From [Leptolyngbya] sp. JSC-1 (GTDB lineage Bacteria; Cyanobacteriota; Cyanobacteriia; Elainellales; Elainellaceae): DNA of 64,000 bases. The notes under the pieces were generated by a model. The model saw nothing but the letters and a program-made list of their open reading frames with translations. It made no database searches and was not told where the DNA came from. The stretch covers positions 1,811,029 through 1,875,028 of the forward strand of contig KL662191.1 of NCBI GenBank assembly GCA_000733415.1. Reading direction: 5' to 3'. The position numbers and the translations under genes were made by a program. Positions 8,187 through 16,984 of the stretch are shown here, in pieces. Numbering within the stretch: position 1 is the first letter of the stretch; every line of letters starts with the position of its first letter.

Positions 8187-8974
8187 TCTCTTCCTGGGGC
8201 GCTAGTCAACTCATGGAGAACACCCTGATGAGAAAGGCATTATAAAACAGTTGCCTTTAAACCATGCCTTGAACTAACTCAGCAGAGGAGCTACAGCCTC
8301 ACATGTAGGGATCTATTCGGTGGTAGTTGCTGCGGTACTTTCTGAAGTACCTACCGGATTATCTGCTGTGGTACTTTTTGGGGCACTTCCCACTGGGGCA
8401 GTGTCTGGGGGATTAGACTGGAACACACCAAATGTAGCCCAAACCGTGTAGCCGTTATTACGCACTCCTCACCCATATATAAATTTCTACCACAAAAGAA
8501 CGGTTGACTTCTGTACTTCCTCAAACAAAAAGGGGAGATCCAGTAGATCTGGACTATAGCCTTTTCCTGGTTCGATTTAATACTTCTGAAAAATGAAACT
8601 ACAGAAACCGCCATTTGTAGTAGATCACCTGAGGCTAATTTAGCCTTTGTCGGGTTTACTTAAGCCGGAACTTGTGCTGCTGCCGGTGGGGGTGAGCGGT
8701 CAGCGGCAGGTTCACTTCACCCTGATTGCAATCTTTCTTAACCCATCTTGATTAGTTCAGTCAAGAGAGCAGACTTGTGCTAAAAACTCTCAACAAATCC
8801 TCATGAACCGTAACCCATTCCGAACAAGAAGCTTAAGGTCCAAGGAGACCTGATGTTCTCGTGGTAGCTTGTGGCTAGAAGGGAGCCGAATTCAGTTAGG
8901 CTCGTCTGCGGCCTTTGAGTTCGTTTGATTGCTTTCGTTCTATCTCTACTGTCGAACTTGTCGGAGATTCTGCC
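8187..8974. other. Intergenic, 788 bp
   Basis: No convincing gene. The minus-strand frame at 8351-8614 lacks a ribosome site and protein-like composition. A second minus-strand frame near 8322-8471 reads GYTVWATFG and then a Ser/Thr-rich tail, without a normal start; it could be a remnant. A perfect small hairpin GGTACTT-TCTG-AAGTACC lies at about 8333-8350. A promoter for the TerB-like gene must be near the right end. Confidence 0.4.
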
Positions 8975-9451
8975 ATGATACAAACTCCACCGCCTCCTTC
9001 GATCACACCACGCCAAATGAATTTGCTGCGAGTTGTCACAGCGATGGCTTGGGCCGATGGCGGTTTAGCCACTGAAGAAGTTGATGTGATGCTAGACCGA
9101 TTCAGCAGCATTTTTGCAGCTGATGCGCCTCAGCAGCAAATGCTACGCCAAGAATTACAAGACTACATGATGCAAAATATCCCGCTTGAGGAGCTGACAC
9201 CCAAACTGCAATCGACCGAAGAAAAAGAGCTGGTGCTGTGGCTCGGCTATGAAGTGATCTGCTCTAGTGCCCGTTCGCCGGAAGAAGAGAATATCAATGA
9301 AGAAGAAGAAGCTGCCTATCGGAAACTGGTAGAGCTACTAGATTTGCCAGCAGAAACAGTGGAACGAATTCAGGCTGAAGTTGAAGCAAGCCATGAGTCC
9401 GGCAGTTTGATTGATAACCTGACGCGCAAGCTAGAAGAGTTTATGCGTTGA
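8975..9451 (+). CDS. TerB-like / tellurite-resistance-fold protein
   Basis: The start is set at the ATG at 8975, preceded by GGAG; an earlier GTG-type start adds a poor leader. The 158-residue all-helical acidic protein shows the TerB-like signature: AMAWADGGLATEEVDVMLDRF near residues 22-42, and later acidic repeats (EEENINEEEEAAYRKL) that recall the metal-binding calcium/acidic sites of TerB-type proteins. Cytosolic. Family members are linked to metal or envelope stress, but the exact role is unknown. A hairpin terminator follows at 9490-9517, so it is probably monocistronic. Confidence 0.75.
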   Translation: MIQTPPPPSITPRQMNLLRVVTAMAWADGGLATEEVDVMLDRFSSIFAADAPQQQMLRQELQDYMMQNIPLEELTPKLQSTEEKELVLWLGYEVICSSARSPEEENINEEEEAAYRKLVELLDLPAETVERIQAEVEASHESGSLIDNLTRKLEEFMR

Positions 9452-9489
9452 CGGTATGAACAGTGACCTAAGTACCTGGACTTGTGCAG

Positions 9490-9517
9490 GAGCGATCGTT
9501 CGACCGCTCTTTTTTTG
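9490..9517 (+). terminator. Rho-independent terminator of the TerB-like gene
   Basis: GAGCGATCG-TT-CGACCGCTC pairs over nine positions with one A-C mismatch and is followed directly by a run of seven T. It lies 39 bp after the stop codon. Confidence 0.85.
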
Positions 9518-9834
9518 TTCTGTAATTCGAGCAAATCAAGGGTTAGTGTCTTAAACTGTGTTTCTTGAGCACTAGAGCCTCAATGCTATTTTAAGATTCC
9601 ACAAGATACACAAAGAAGCCATAAGAAGTGCACCGATGCAGCCAGATCATGCGAATATCAATTGCATTGGTCGAAAAATTTTGCTTTCGCGATTTTGCAG
9701 TTTTAAGCTTGTGTCTCCTGTTTTGATGTTTGAGCTGATCAATATCGCTTCGTTTTCTGATTTCCTTCATTTATTTCGAACCACAGCCTCCGTTCTCGAT
9801 ACACCCATTCATTCATCTATCAGTTGACTCAACT
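9518..9834. other. Intergenic, 317 bp
   Basis: Leader of the metallo-hydrolase gene. I see no further gene, hairpin or repeat. Confidence 0.45.
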
Positions 9835-10836
9835 ATGAACATTCGTTTCTCTCGTCGGGCTTTTCTGCAAACCGCATCATTAGCGACCGTTGCCATGGTC
9901 TTGCCGATTGCCAGTCACTCTGGTCAGGCAGCCCAGGTGATGCAGCCTTCTCCGCAGTTGCGCAATCCCGGCTTTTACCGTTTCAAGTTGGGCGATTTTG
10001 AGCTGGTTTCGGTGAGCGATGGCACCCTGTCGGTTCCGGCGGCTGTATTTGCCGGTAATGCCAGCCCAAATCAATTGGCTGAAGTGCTGCAAGCTGGGTT
10101 TGAAACCGAAACCCTGACGGCCCATTGCAATGTTCTATACGTCAACACCGGTCAACATCGAGTTTTAATTGACACGGGAAACGGCGCGTTGTCCGGTGAT
10201 ACAGCCGGTAAACTGTTGGCCAATTTGCAGGCGGCCCAGATCAATCCCTCAGATATTGACACGATTATCATTAGTCATGCCCACGGCGATCACGTTGGCG
10301 GTTTGCTAGATGCGTCTGGCAATTCTGTGTTTACCAATGCTCAATTTTATGTGCCACGTTTAGAGCACGAATTCTGGATGCAGCCGCAGGTAAGTTTACC
10401 CAAGATGAGTTTAGATGAAGCGGCAAAGCAGAAGATGATTGAAACCGCCAAGCGGCAACTCGGAGCTATCGAGTCGCGCCTGACGATTTTTGAGCCTGAG
10501 CAGGAGATTATTTCTGGATTTTCTGCGATGCCAGCGTCTGGGCATACGCCCGGCCAGGTCGCGATTCGTATCCGTTCTGGCAATCAGTTCCTGACCCATA
10601 CCGCCGATGTTGTGCACACGCACCATATTAATCTCTGGCATCCCGACTGGCAGCCCATCTTTGATGCTGACCCCGCTCAGGCTGTTGAAGCCCGTCAGCG
10701 AATTTTGCAGCAAATCTCGGACAGTCGCGAGCTGATGTATGCCTATCATTTTCCGTTTCCGGGACTGGGCCATATTCGCCCTCGGGAAGGCGGTGGCTTT
10801 ACCTGGGAGCCGGTAAATTGGCAGTTTGAAACATGA
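9835..10836 (+). CDS. Tat-exported metallo-beta-lactamase-fold hydrolase
   Basis: A 333-residue protein with a twin-arginine signal (SRRAFLQTASLA at residues 6-17, cleavage near residue 33) and an MBL-fold metal site: HAHGDHVGG (about 149-157), then single histidines in SGHTPGQ and AYHFPFPG. This layout matches the quorum-quenching-lactonase/AidC-like and dihydrocoumarin-type hydrolase branch that binds two zinc ions. The substrate could be a lactone or ester in the periplasm; that is inference. The gene stands alone. A dispersed repeat lies about 130 bp downstream. Confidence 0.88.
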   Translation: MNIRFSRRAFLQTASLATVAMVLPIASHSGQAAQVMQPSPQLRNPGFYRFKLGDFELVSVSDGTLSVPAAVFAGNASPNQLAEVLQAGFETETLTAHCNVLYVNTGQHRVLIDTGNGALSGDTAGKLLANLQAAQINPSDIDTIIISHAHGDHVGGLLDASGNSVFTNAQFYVPRLEHEFWMQPQVSLPKMSLDEAAKQKMIETAKRQLGAIESRLTIFEPEQEIISGFSAMPASGHTPGQVAIRIRSGNQFLTHTADVVHTHHINLWHPDWQPIFDADPAQAVEARQRILQQISDSRELMYAYHFPFPGLGHIRPREGGGFTWEPVNWQFET

Positions 10837-10965
10837 TGAGACATGAAGGTTTTAGGTAAGTAGGTCAACCAAATTAAACGGTAGATATAGTGCGGGCATC
10901 TTGCCCACGCCCGCGAGACGCTAGCCCTACGGATCTTCAAAATAATGATGTTGATCTACTTGCAG

Positions 10966-11053
10966 CGTTTTTTACTCATGTGAGGTATGGGGGGTGTGGG
11001 GGCACTGCCCCTGCACCCCGTTTTTCGTACTTCACTAGCCTGAAAAAGGCTGT
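10966..11053. repeat. Dispersed repeat, short copy
   Basis: Shares GTGTGGGGGCACT-CCCCTG-CCCCGTTTTTCG and then TACTTCACTAGCCTGAAAAA with the sequence at 20693-20844, including the upstream ACTCATGTG. Two hairpins are built in: GGGGCACTGCCCC and AGCC-TGAAAAA-GGCT. In this copy the central GTGTGGGG unit is present about once, in the other it is expanded about tenfold. Function unknown; probably a small mobile or REP-like element. Confidence 0.85.
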
Positions 11054-11168
11054 ATCTAGCATAAATGGCAAAAGAGCGGATTCACAGCCTACTAAATTCA
11101 ATCTGGAATATCCGCTGCTTTTGTAGCTCTTTTTCAAAAAAACCGTCTTAGTTACCAGCTTCCATCAA

Positions 11169-12989
11169 CTAGGCAATCAACTCACCTGTTTCCTGCAATG
11201 TATGCAGACGGTGATAGATGCCACCGTGATTCAACAACTCGTCGTGGCTACCAACTTCGATAATCTGCCCTTGGTCTAGCACCACAATTTTGTCTGCTTC
11301 TCGCACGGTACTGAGTCGGTGGGCAATGATGATGGTGGTACGAGTGCCCAGAATACTGCGCATAGCAAGTTGAATCGTCCGCTCCGACTCGTAGTCCAGG
11401 CTAGAGGTGGCTTCATCAAACACCAGCAGATCAGGATTCATCAACAGAGCGCGAGCAATTCCCAATCGCTGCCGCTGGCCACCCGATAGACGCACCCCTC
11501 GCTCGCCGACAATCGTCTTGTACCCCTTGGGTAACAACCGCACAAATTCATCCACCCGGGCAATCGCACAAGCCGATTCAATTTCGGTCATGGATGCCGT
11601 CGGGTTGCCGTAAATCAGGTTATCAAGCAGCGTGCCGTTGAAGACATCCACCTCCTGATGCACAATCGCCAACCGTTTGCGGTAGCCGGTAATATCGAGC
11701 TGCCGAATATCCTGACCGTCGATCAAAATTCGACCGGCGTTGGGATCAAAATAGCGGAACAGCAGTTTCACCAGCGTGGACTTGCCTGAACCGGACCGCC
11801 CTACTAGAGCCACGGTTTGATTCGGTTCAATCAGCAAGTCAATGTTCTGCAACACTGGGCGATCGGCGTCGTAGCCAAAGTTGAGCTGATCAAAATGCAC
11901 CTTACCCGTAAACTGGTACTGTCGCACGGCGGTGGGGTGTGCCTCGGCTTGTTCCAGCAGGGCTGCATCGGTGCCAGAGGGCAGTTCCATGAATTCGTGT
12001 AATCGCTGCATCGAGGCATAGCGACGGGCGAACACTTCGGCAAGCTGGCTAATGGGTTCGAGTTCGGCATAGGCCATGCTAGAAATTGTCAGCACCGTGA
12101 CAAAATGCCCCAGGGAAATCTGCCCCCGCACCGTGGCCCATAGGGTTAATGCCAGCACCGTAAACACAGACGACTCGATCACCAAACGCTGCCAGGAAAA
12201 CAGCTTGGTATAACCTTTGTGAATGCCGTAGTTGAGGAAAGTAAACTCCCGCTGGATGCGGCGTTTTTGGTGTTCTAGTTCTGCAGCTTCGGTAGCAAAT
12301 GCCTTGACCGTTTTGATGTTTGTAATAATCTCCGACGTGCGACTTTCCGTATTCTCTTCGTGTTTATCCAGGATTTCCTCCTTCTTCATCAAACGAGTCA
12401 GATTCTTCAAGGTGAAGCTGAGAATGAAGACAAATGAACAGAGAAACAGTATCGCGATCCGCCATTCAATCAGCAGAATCATCACAAAAATTCCGATTAC
12501 GCGAATAATTTTCGGAATCATTTGCCCAGCAATCTCAGGATAGGTCCAGGTATGATTTGATAAACCCCTGGCAACACGTCCAGAAACACGACCTGGATTA
12601 TTTTCATCATAAAATTCTAACGGCAGGGTCAGAACTTTCCTAATCGCTTCCAGGGTGTGATCTCGTCTAGTTTTGAAGGCAATATCCCAGTGGAACCAAC
12701 TGCTCAGCCAGGGTTGAACCGGCGCTCGCACAACCGTGACAAGAAAAATGACGCCGAGCAGCAGCAGTAATGCCGCCTCACGGCCATTGGCTTGGGTTGG
12801 CACAGACTGATCGATCAAATTCTGCAAAGGCTGATCTAGCGGTTGATTCGACAAAACATTCAGCAGTTGACCCATGATGTAAGGCACAGCCAAATCGACC
12901 AGTTCAAATAAACTGCTGGCCGTAATGCTAAAAATTGACAGCGACCAATAAGATCGGTAGTACTGCAGGATGTCGCGAAACTTGGCCAT
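11169..12989 (-). CDS. ABC exporter, fused permease and ATPase (half-transporter)
   Basis: A 606-residue type IV ABC exporter half. An N-terminal six-helix membrane domain (about 1-320) is followed by a nucleotide-binding domain with Walker A GRSGSGKST (near 400), signature LSGGQRQRLGIARAL, Walker B LLVFDEATSSLD and the switch histidine in IIAHRLSTV. It should work as a homodimer or with a partner half; none is adjacent. Start at 12989, with GGAGG eight bases upstream, rather than the longer in-frame start at 13004. Lipid, peptide or drug export is typical of the family; the substrate is unknown. Confidence 0.93.
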   Translation of the reverse strand: MAKFRDILQYYRSYWSLSIFSITASSLFELVDLAVPYIMGQLLNVLSNQPLDQPLQNLIDQSVPTQANGREAALLLLLGVIFLVTVVRAPVQPWLSSWFHWDIAFKTRRDHTLEAIRKVLTLPLEFYDENNPGRVSGRVARGLSNHTWTYPEIAGQMIPKIIRVIGIFVMILLIEWRIAILFLCSFVFILSFTLKNLTRLMKKEEILDKHEENTESRTSEIITNIKTVKAFATEAAELEHQKRRIQREFTFLNYGIHKGYTKLFSWQRLVIESSVFTVLALTLWATVRGQISLGHFVTVLTISSMAYAELEPISQLAEVFARRYASMQRLHEFMELPSGTDAALLEQAEAHPTAVRQYQFTGKVHFDQLNFGYDADRPVLQNIDLLIEPNQTVALVGRSGSGKSTLVKLLFRYFDPNAGRILIDGQDIRQLDITGYRKRLAIVHQEVDVFNGTLLDNLIYGNPTASMTEIESACAIARVDEFVRLLPKGYKTIVGERGVRLSGGQRQRLGIARALLMNPDLLVFDEATSSLDYESERTIQLAMRSILGTRTTIIIAHRLSTVREADKIVVLDQGQIIEVGSHDELLNHGGIYHRLHTLQETGELIA

Positions 12990-13514
12990 AAAATATCCTC
13001 CCATTGGGGTTGAAGGTGTCTAGAGCTTAGGTGTTCAACTCAGGCTAGAGGGTAGGCAGCACAAAACGTTAGCGCTTGTGACTAGCGCGTTTGGGCTGCA
13101 TCAAATTGGTTGCAATCGAGCAGGGAAAAACCCGAATCAGACAGCTTGGGAGGTGAGCGCAACAAAACTAGCTTGCCTAGGCGATTTGCTAGGCAAGGGG
13201 CGGCATCTGAAACGAATCTGAAAAATCTAAATTTGAGAACCGAAACTTTGCCCTCAGGGCAAGCCCAACAAAGTTAATGAGTCCGGATAGTGGCAGCCTG
13301 GAGCGGCATTGCTTGAGTAGAGATCTGATTAATCATCATAATTCAGTCATGAAGACTAGGATTTACGTATTGTAGCATGACTGTAGTATGTTGCAAGGGC
13401 CGGATGCTCCACAACGGCCTGAAAAACAAAAGGACAGCGTGATTAGTTCAGGCTGCCCTCCACAGTTTAACAATTTAATTGATTGGCTTAATTGATTAGC
13501 AACGATTAAACAGC
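12990..13514. other. Intergenic, 525 bp, with a strong inverted repeat
   Basis: Upstream side of the ABC exporter and 3' flank of the small membrane peptide. A perfect nine-base stem, CTTGCCTAG-N8-CTAGGCAAG, lies at 13172-13197, about 180 bp upstream of the exporter start. It is not followed by a T-run on either strand, so it is more likely an operator or RNA hairpin than a terminator. No gene seen. Confidence 0.5.
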
Positions 13515-13655
13515 TCAACCGACTGCATAGGCCGATTGCAACGCCCACACAATCAAGAATGCAATTGCGCCCAGGATCAAAATGCCAGAGAGCGCTACGA
13601 CGGGTAGGCTGTCCGCCCCCTTAAATTCCATGATTCCTCGATTCAAGTCGGTCAT
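13515..13655 (-). CDS. Single-helix small membrane protein (46 aa)
   Basis: A 46-residue protein starting at the ATG at 13655, with GGAGG about twelve bases upstream. A short polar N-terminus (MTDLNRGIMEFKGADS) is followed by one transmembrane helix (VVALSGILILGAIAFLIVWA) and a short tail. The size and layout are those of thylakoid small subunits of photosystems, b6f or NDH-1, but I cannot match it to a named Psa, Psb, Pet or Ndh subunit. The longer frame to 13703 has no better ribosome site. Confidence 0.65.
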   Translation of the reverse strand: MTDLNRGIMEFKGADSLPVVALSGILILGAIAFLIVWALQSAYAVG

Positions 13656-14281
13656 AGGTTTGATGTCCTCCCACAACAGGATTAGCAGCAACCAAATTGC
13701 CAATAACTAGGTTAACAAGCGATTAACAAACATCAAACTGACGATCAATTTGATGCTGATTCAGCCAATTTCAGCCAAATCGAAGGCTCAAGGTCGAGTC
13801 TTCCTTCCCAATTCTAGCCAGAGTTCTGCCTCGATCAAGTCTAGAAAGCACACTTTAAGATTTTTTTCAAGAAAGATTTTGGGTCTATTTAGCCTGTTGA
13901 TTCTACTCCTTGCCATCCGCGCCCAACGGCAAGAACCATTCACCCTAAAGATCAGGCCGCGAGAGCAAAGCAATTCGACCGCTCCAGCATCTAACCCCTG
14001 GTAAATGGCCCGCTGGGGCTGCTAACGAGAAATTGAGCTGCTCATAGTTGAACCAGCTCTCGCCAATCCGCCAGCCCACAGCCGAACCAAACTGCTGATA
14101 GGCTTCGTAGTGAGTACCCACTTTTGCAAGAAAGTTAGAGAGGAGTTGTTTTTAAGTCTTTTTAGGTTGGCATGAACACTGTACTGTCTGCTATCTAGCT
14201 GCTATCTAAAGTTAAAAATAGCAAGTTTCTCGGCGTTCTACTATATTTATCCTGTACGTAGAGCAGGCTTTTCAACGAACC
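13656..14281. other. Intergenic, 626 bp, with a possible gene remnant
   Basis: On the minus strand, 13945-14151 is an open frame without a usable start. It contains VGTHYEAYQQFGSAVGW and then RIGESWFNYEQL, which looks like real protein sequence rather than a chance frame. It may be the end of a degraded gene; I do not recognise the family. A plus-strand frame at 13750-14004 looks spurious. Confidence 0.4.
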
Positions 14282-15148
14282 ATGTCGAAGCCAATATTTG
14301 TGACTGGCGCAACTGGAAATGTGGGACAAGCAGTTATTGCTCTCTTATCCGAACAATCTATTCCAATGCGGATTGCAGCCCGCAGACCGCCAATCGAATC
14401 TAGCTCATCACTGGCGCAAACTGTCCATTTTGATTTCACCAAGCCCGAAACTTATGCACCTGCCATTTCCGGGTGTCGCGCTGTGTTTCTGTTGCGGCCG
14501 CCAGCCATCGCCAACACCAAGCAAACGCTCAATCCCTTTATTGACATCGCCTACGAGTCAGGGGCTGAACAGATTGTGTTCGTGTCGGTCACAGGAGCAG
14601 ATCAGAATCCGTTTGTGCCTCATCATGCGGTCGAGCAGCATCTAAAAGCTTGCAACCGCACTTACACTATTTTGCGGCCAGGGTTCTTTGCCCAGAATTT
14701 GGGCGATGCCTATCGGACGGATATTGTTGCAGATCATCGAATCTATTTGCCTGCGGGAACCGGCAACGTATGTTTCATCGATGCTCGCGATATTGCAGAA
14801 GTAGCAGTGCTTTCATTGTGCTTTCCGGAGCAACACCAGGGGAAAGGATACACGTTAGTTGGGCCAGAAGCACTGGCTTTCCATCAAGTTGCAGAGTTAC
14901 TCAGTCAGCAGTTGAATCAGCAGATTACCTATGTTCCTGCATCGGTATTCGGCTACTGGCGTCATTTAAAGAAACGCGGCTTGCCAACGACTCAAATTGC
15001 CGTGCAAACAGTGCTGCATTTCGGCATCCGATTTGGACAAGCGAATATTCAGGACAGAACATTGGTTGAGCTACTGCCCCATCCACCCCGGCGTCTCTCA
15101 GACTATATTCGCGATCATCTACACCTCTGGCAGCTTAGCCCACACTAA
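14282..15148 (+). CDS. NmrA-like NAD(P)-binding SDR protein
   Basis: A 288-residue atypical short-chain dehydrogenase. The N-terminal Rossmann motif TGATGNVGQAV (residues 8-18) binds NAD(P), and the family trait VFVSVTGADQNPFVPHHAVE replaces the usual Tyr-x3-Lys catalytic pair with the HH-x-x-E type seen in NmrA/QOR2 proteins. Cytosolic. Members act as redox sensors or quinone reductases; which applies here is not visible. Single gene on the plus strand, converging on the sortase gene. Confidence 0.87.
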   Translation: MSKPIFVTGATGNVGQAVIALLSEQSIPMRIAARRPPIESSSSLAQTVHFDFTKPETYAPAISGCRAVFLLRPPAIANTKQTLNPFIDIAYESGAEQIVFVSVTGADQNPFVPHHAVEQHLKACNRTYTILRPGFFAQNLGDAYRTDIVADHRIYLPAGTGNVCFIDARDIAEVAVLSLCFPEQHQGKGYTLVGPEALAFHQVAELLSQQLNQQITYVPASVFGYWRHLKKRGLPTTQIAVQTVLHFGIRFGQANIQDRTLVELLPHPPRRLSDYIRDHLHLWQLSPH

Positions 15149-15298
15149 TGAGAGCGGCAATAAAAGATCCTGTAATTTGTTGTAGCCACAGGAATCAACC
15201 CTACCCTTCGTAAGGGGGCTAGGAGGGATCAATCAGAATTTGCGATCTACTGAGGCTGCCCTTGTCCCATATCCCCAGGTTCTATCGCCTCTGATTCT

Positions 15299-15994
15299 CT
15301 ACTCTTTCACGACCTTATTGATAAACGACGCGAACACGATCAGGTTGTCTTGATAATGGCGTGTTCGGTAATCAAACCGACCAGCACAGGTAATCAACCG
15401 CAATGTAGGTTCAGGCGTTTTTCTGTAAACGGCATCGGTAGGGAACGCATCTTTAGGAACTTGCTGAAGCCGTTCCACCTTGAATCTCACGGCCTGCTCA
15501 GTAGGATCCATGATTTGGATTTCATCACCGGGTTGCAGCTCGCGCAGACGATAAAACGCGGCTGGACCTGACGTTGAGTCAAGATGACCCACAACTACGG
15601 CAGCTCCCGGCTCCCCAGGACGTGCTCCCCCCATCCACCACCCCGCTCTAGCAAAATCCTCTGGAACCTGAAGAGTGCCGTCCGCATTCAGGCCAAGCTG
15701 AATTACATGTGTATTGACCTCAATGGCAGGAATATGAATCCAGGTGGGGTCAATACCTGAAAAGTCAGGAGTTGCCTCTGCTGCCTGAACTGTCTGAGAT
15801 GCCGCGAGTTCACCGCTATCAGCTGGTGTGACTGCTGGAGAGTCCGCAACCGCCGGAGCAGCCGCTGGAGCAGTCACTGGAGAAACAGAATTTGCCACGA
15901 GCCGATCAGAATTTACCGCACCCGTGGCCATTCTCTCAGCCATCCCCACTGTGGTACCCAGCATCATTCCAGACAGGAACGATAAATACAGCAA
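15299..15994 (-). CDS. Class F-type sortase, N-terminus possibly damaged
   Basis: A sortase-fold transpeptidase with the full triad: His137 in VVVGHLDS, Cys203 in LITCAG, Arg210/212 in DYRTRHY. The N-terminus has a membrane helix (LLLYLSFLSGMMLGTTV) and an Ala/Pro/Val-rich linker to about residue 80, as in class F-like sortases anchored outside the membrane. The only in-frame start before the helix is a TTG at 15994 without a ribosome site; ATG codons at about 15967 would cut the helix. The frame upstream runs, after one TAA, straight into a broken histidine kinase. No LPxTG-type substrate gene is visible nearby. Confidence 0.85.
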   Translation of the reverse strand: MLYLSFLSGMMLGTTVGMAERMATGAVNSDRLVANSVSPVTAPAAAPAVADSPAVTPADSGELAASQTVQAAEATPDFSGIDPTWIHIPAIEVNTHVIQLGLNADGTLQVPEDFARAGWWMGGARPGEPGAAVVVGHLDSTSGPAAFYRLRELQPGDEIQIMDPTEQAVRFKVERLQQVPKDAFPTDAVYRKTPEPTLRLITCAGRFDYRTRHYQDNLIVFASFINKVVKE

Positions 15995-16015
15995 GAGCCA
16001 TACGGTACCAGATGC

Positions 16016-16741
16016 TTATAAGGTTGCGGCCAACTCTGCAATCTCATCCGCACCTCTGATCGGAATTCGTCGATCAAAAGATTGATCAAAATCTTTAATT
16101 GAGCGAGCCGTTTCTGTAAGCAATTCTAATGGTGAGAGGACTTTACCAATCGCAATCCAGGCCAGAATTAGCGCTAGCAACAGTACGCTAATAATCACTC
16201 GAGCGGCCACCAACACCGCTTGATCAATTTCTCTTTTTAAGTTACTGAGAGAATGCGCGACAACAAACACGCCAAAATTATTGTTTAGTGTTTAAATCGG
16301 TTGAGCTAGATAAATGATGGTCTCTCGTTCCGTGGATGTTTGCCCTTGAATCGGGGATTCAGTTTGAGCTAGCGATCGCAATAGGCTAATATTGCTACTC
16401 AAGGCATCGGGTAAAGCAATTGGACTAGTTTGATACACGTCCCCATTCAGTAGCGTAATTAAAAATTCATCATCATCAGGCACGCTACGAGATAAAAACA
16501 CATCAAAAATGGCTGCAACATCGTTGCCAAAGGGCTTCCCGGTCGCCGGGTTGCGTCCATTTGCTAACTTTTGAATTTCCTCAACCTCTTGTTCTAGTGA
16601 GCGCTGGACCCGATCCAACAACTGGGCAAACAAAATTTGCCGGATTGTAAAGATTGCAACAACCGTTGAAAGGGCAATCAGAACCACCAACCAAACTAAA
16701 ATCCGTGCCCGTGCACCGAGAAAAAATTTGCGCCATCTCAT
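16016..16741 (-). pseudogene. Broken sensor histidine kinase (sensor and HAMP only)
   Basis: The start region (RWRKFFLGARARILVWLVVL) is a classic kinase N-terminus: a membrane helix, a periplasmic sensor loop of about 130 residues, a second helix (VIISVLLLALILAWIAIGKVL) and the start of a HAMP domain with PLELLTETARSIKDF. An in-frame TAA at 16292-16294 splits the sensor loop, the frame then continues without shift, and it ends at TAA 16016-16018 just after DEIAELAATL. The HisKA and ATPase domains are missing and no response regulator is adjacent. One stop plus loss of the whole catalytic half marks it as decayed, with the deletion end next to the sortase gene. Confidence 0.85.
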
Positions 16742-16794
16742 GGCTAATACCTTACCCGAAGAGCCTGAAGCACTCAATCGCCTCACGGAATCTC

Positions 16795-16950
16795 TCAGAG
16801 AATATACGTCACTGGGTAATCGGGATGCTTGGGATTAGGAACCAGCCTTTGGTTCTTGCAGTCCACCAACAGGTCCAGCTTTTCCAATACCACCTGCCCA
16901 ATCAGTACCTCATCACCGGCTACTAGGGCATCTTCTATGGTTCGTCCCAA
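16795..16950 (-). pseudogene. C-terminal remnant of a retropepsin-like aspartic protease
   Basis: A 51-codon minus-strand frame reads EDALVAGDEVLIGQVVLEKL, then DLLVDCKNQRLVPNP and KHPDYPV before a TGA. This is the characteristic C-terminal part of small clan AA aspartic proteases common in cyanobacteria. The N-terminal half with the catalytic Asp-Ser/Thr-Gly is absent; upstream there is a TAG at 16951-16953. It is a fragment, left between the broken kinase and hisIE. Confidence 0.75.
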
Positions 16951-16984
16951 CTATAGAGTCCCCTTTTGCCTAGCTTGTTGGACC

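Noticed and set aside
8322..8471. PsbN-like small protein (GYTVWATFG) on the minus strand
   Set aside because: The short match to the PsbN pattern is followed by an unrelated Ser/Thr-rich tail, and the frame has no proper start.
8351..8614. Minus-strand 87-residue frame
   Set aside because: No ribosome site, no domain, irregular composition; treated as intergenic.
13750..14004. Plus-strand 84-residue frame
   Set aside because: Basic, serine-rich, no ribosome site, and it overlaps a better remnant on the other strand.
16374..16382. HIP1 (GCGATCGC) richness as a clade marker
   Set aside because: Only a few sites were noticed by eye (near 16374 and 32380), so HIP1 is not a helpful marker here.
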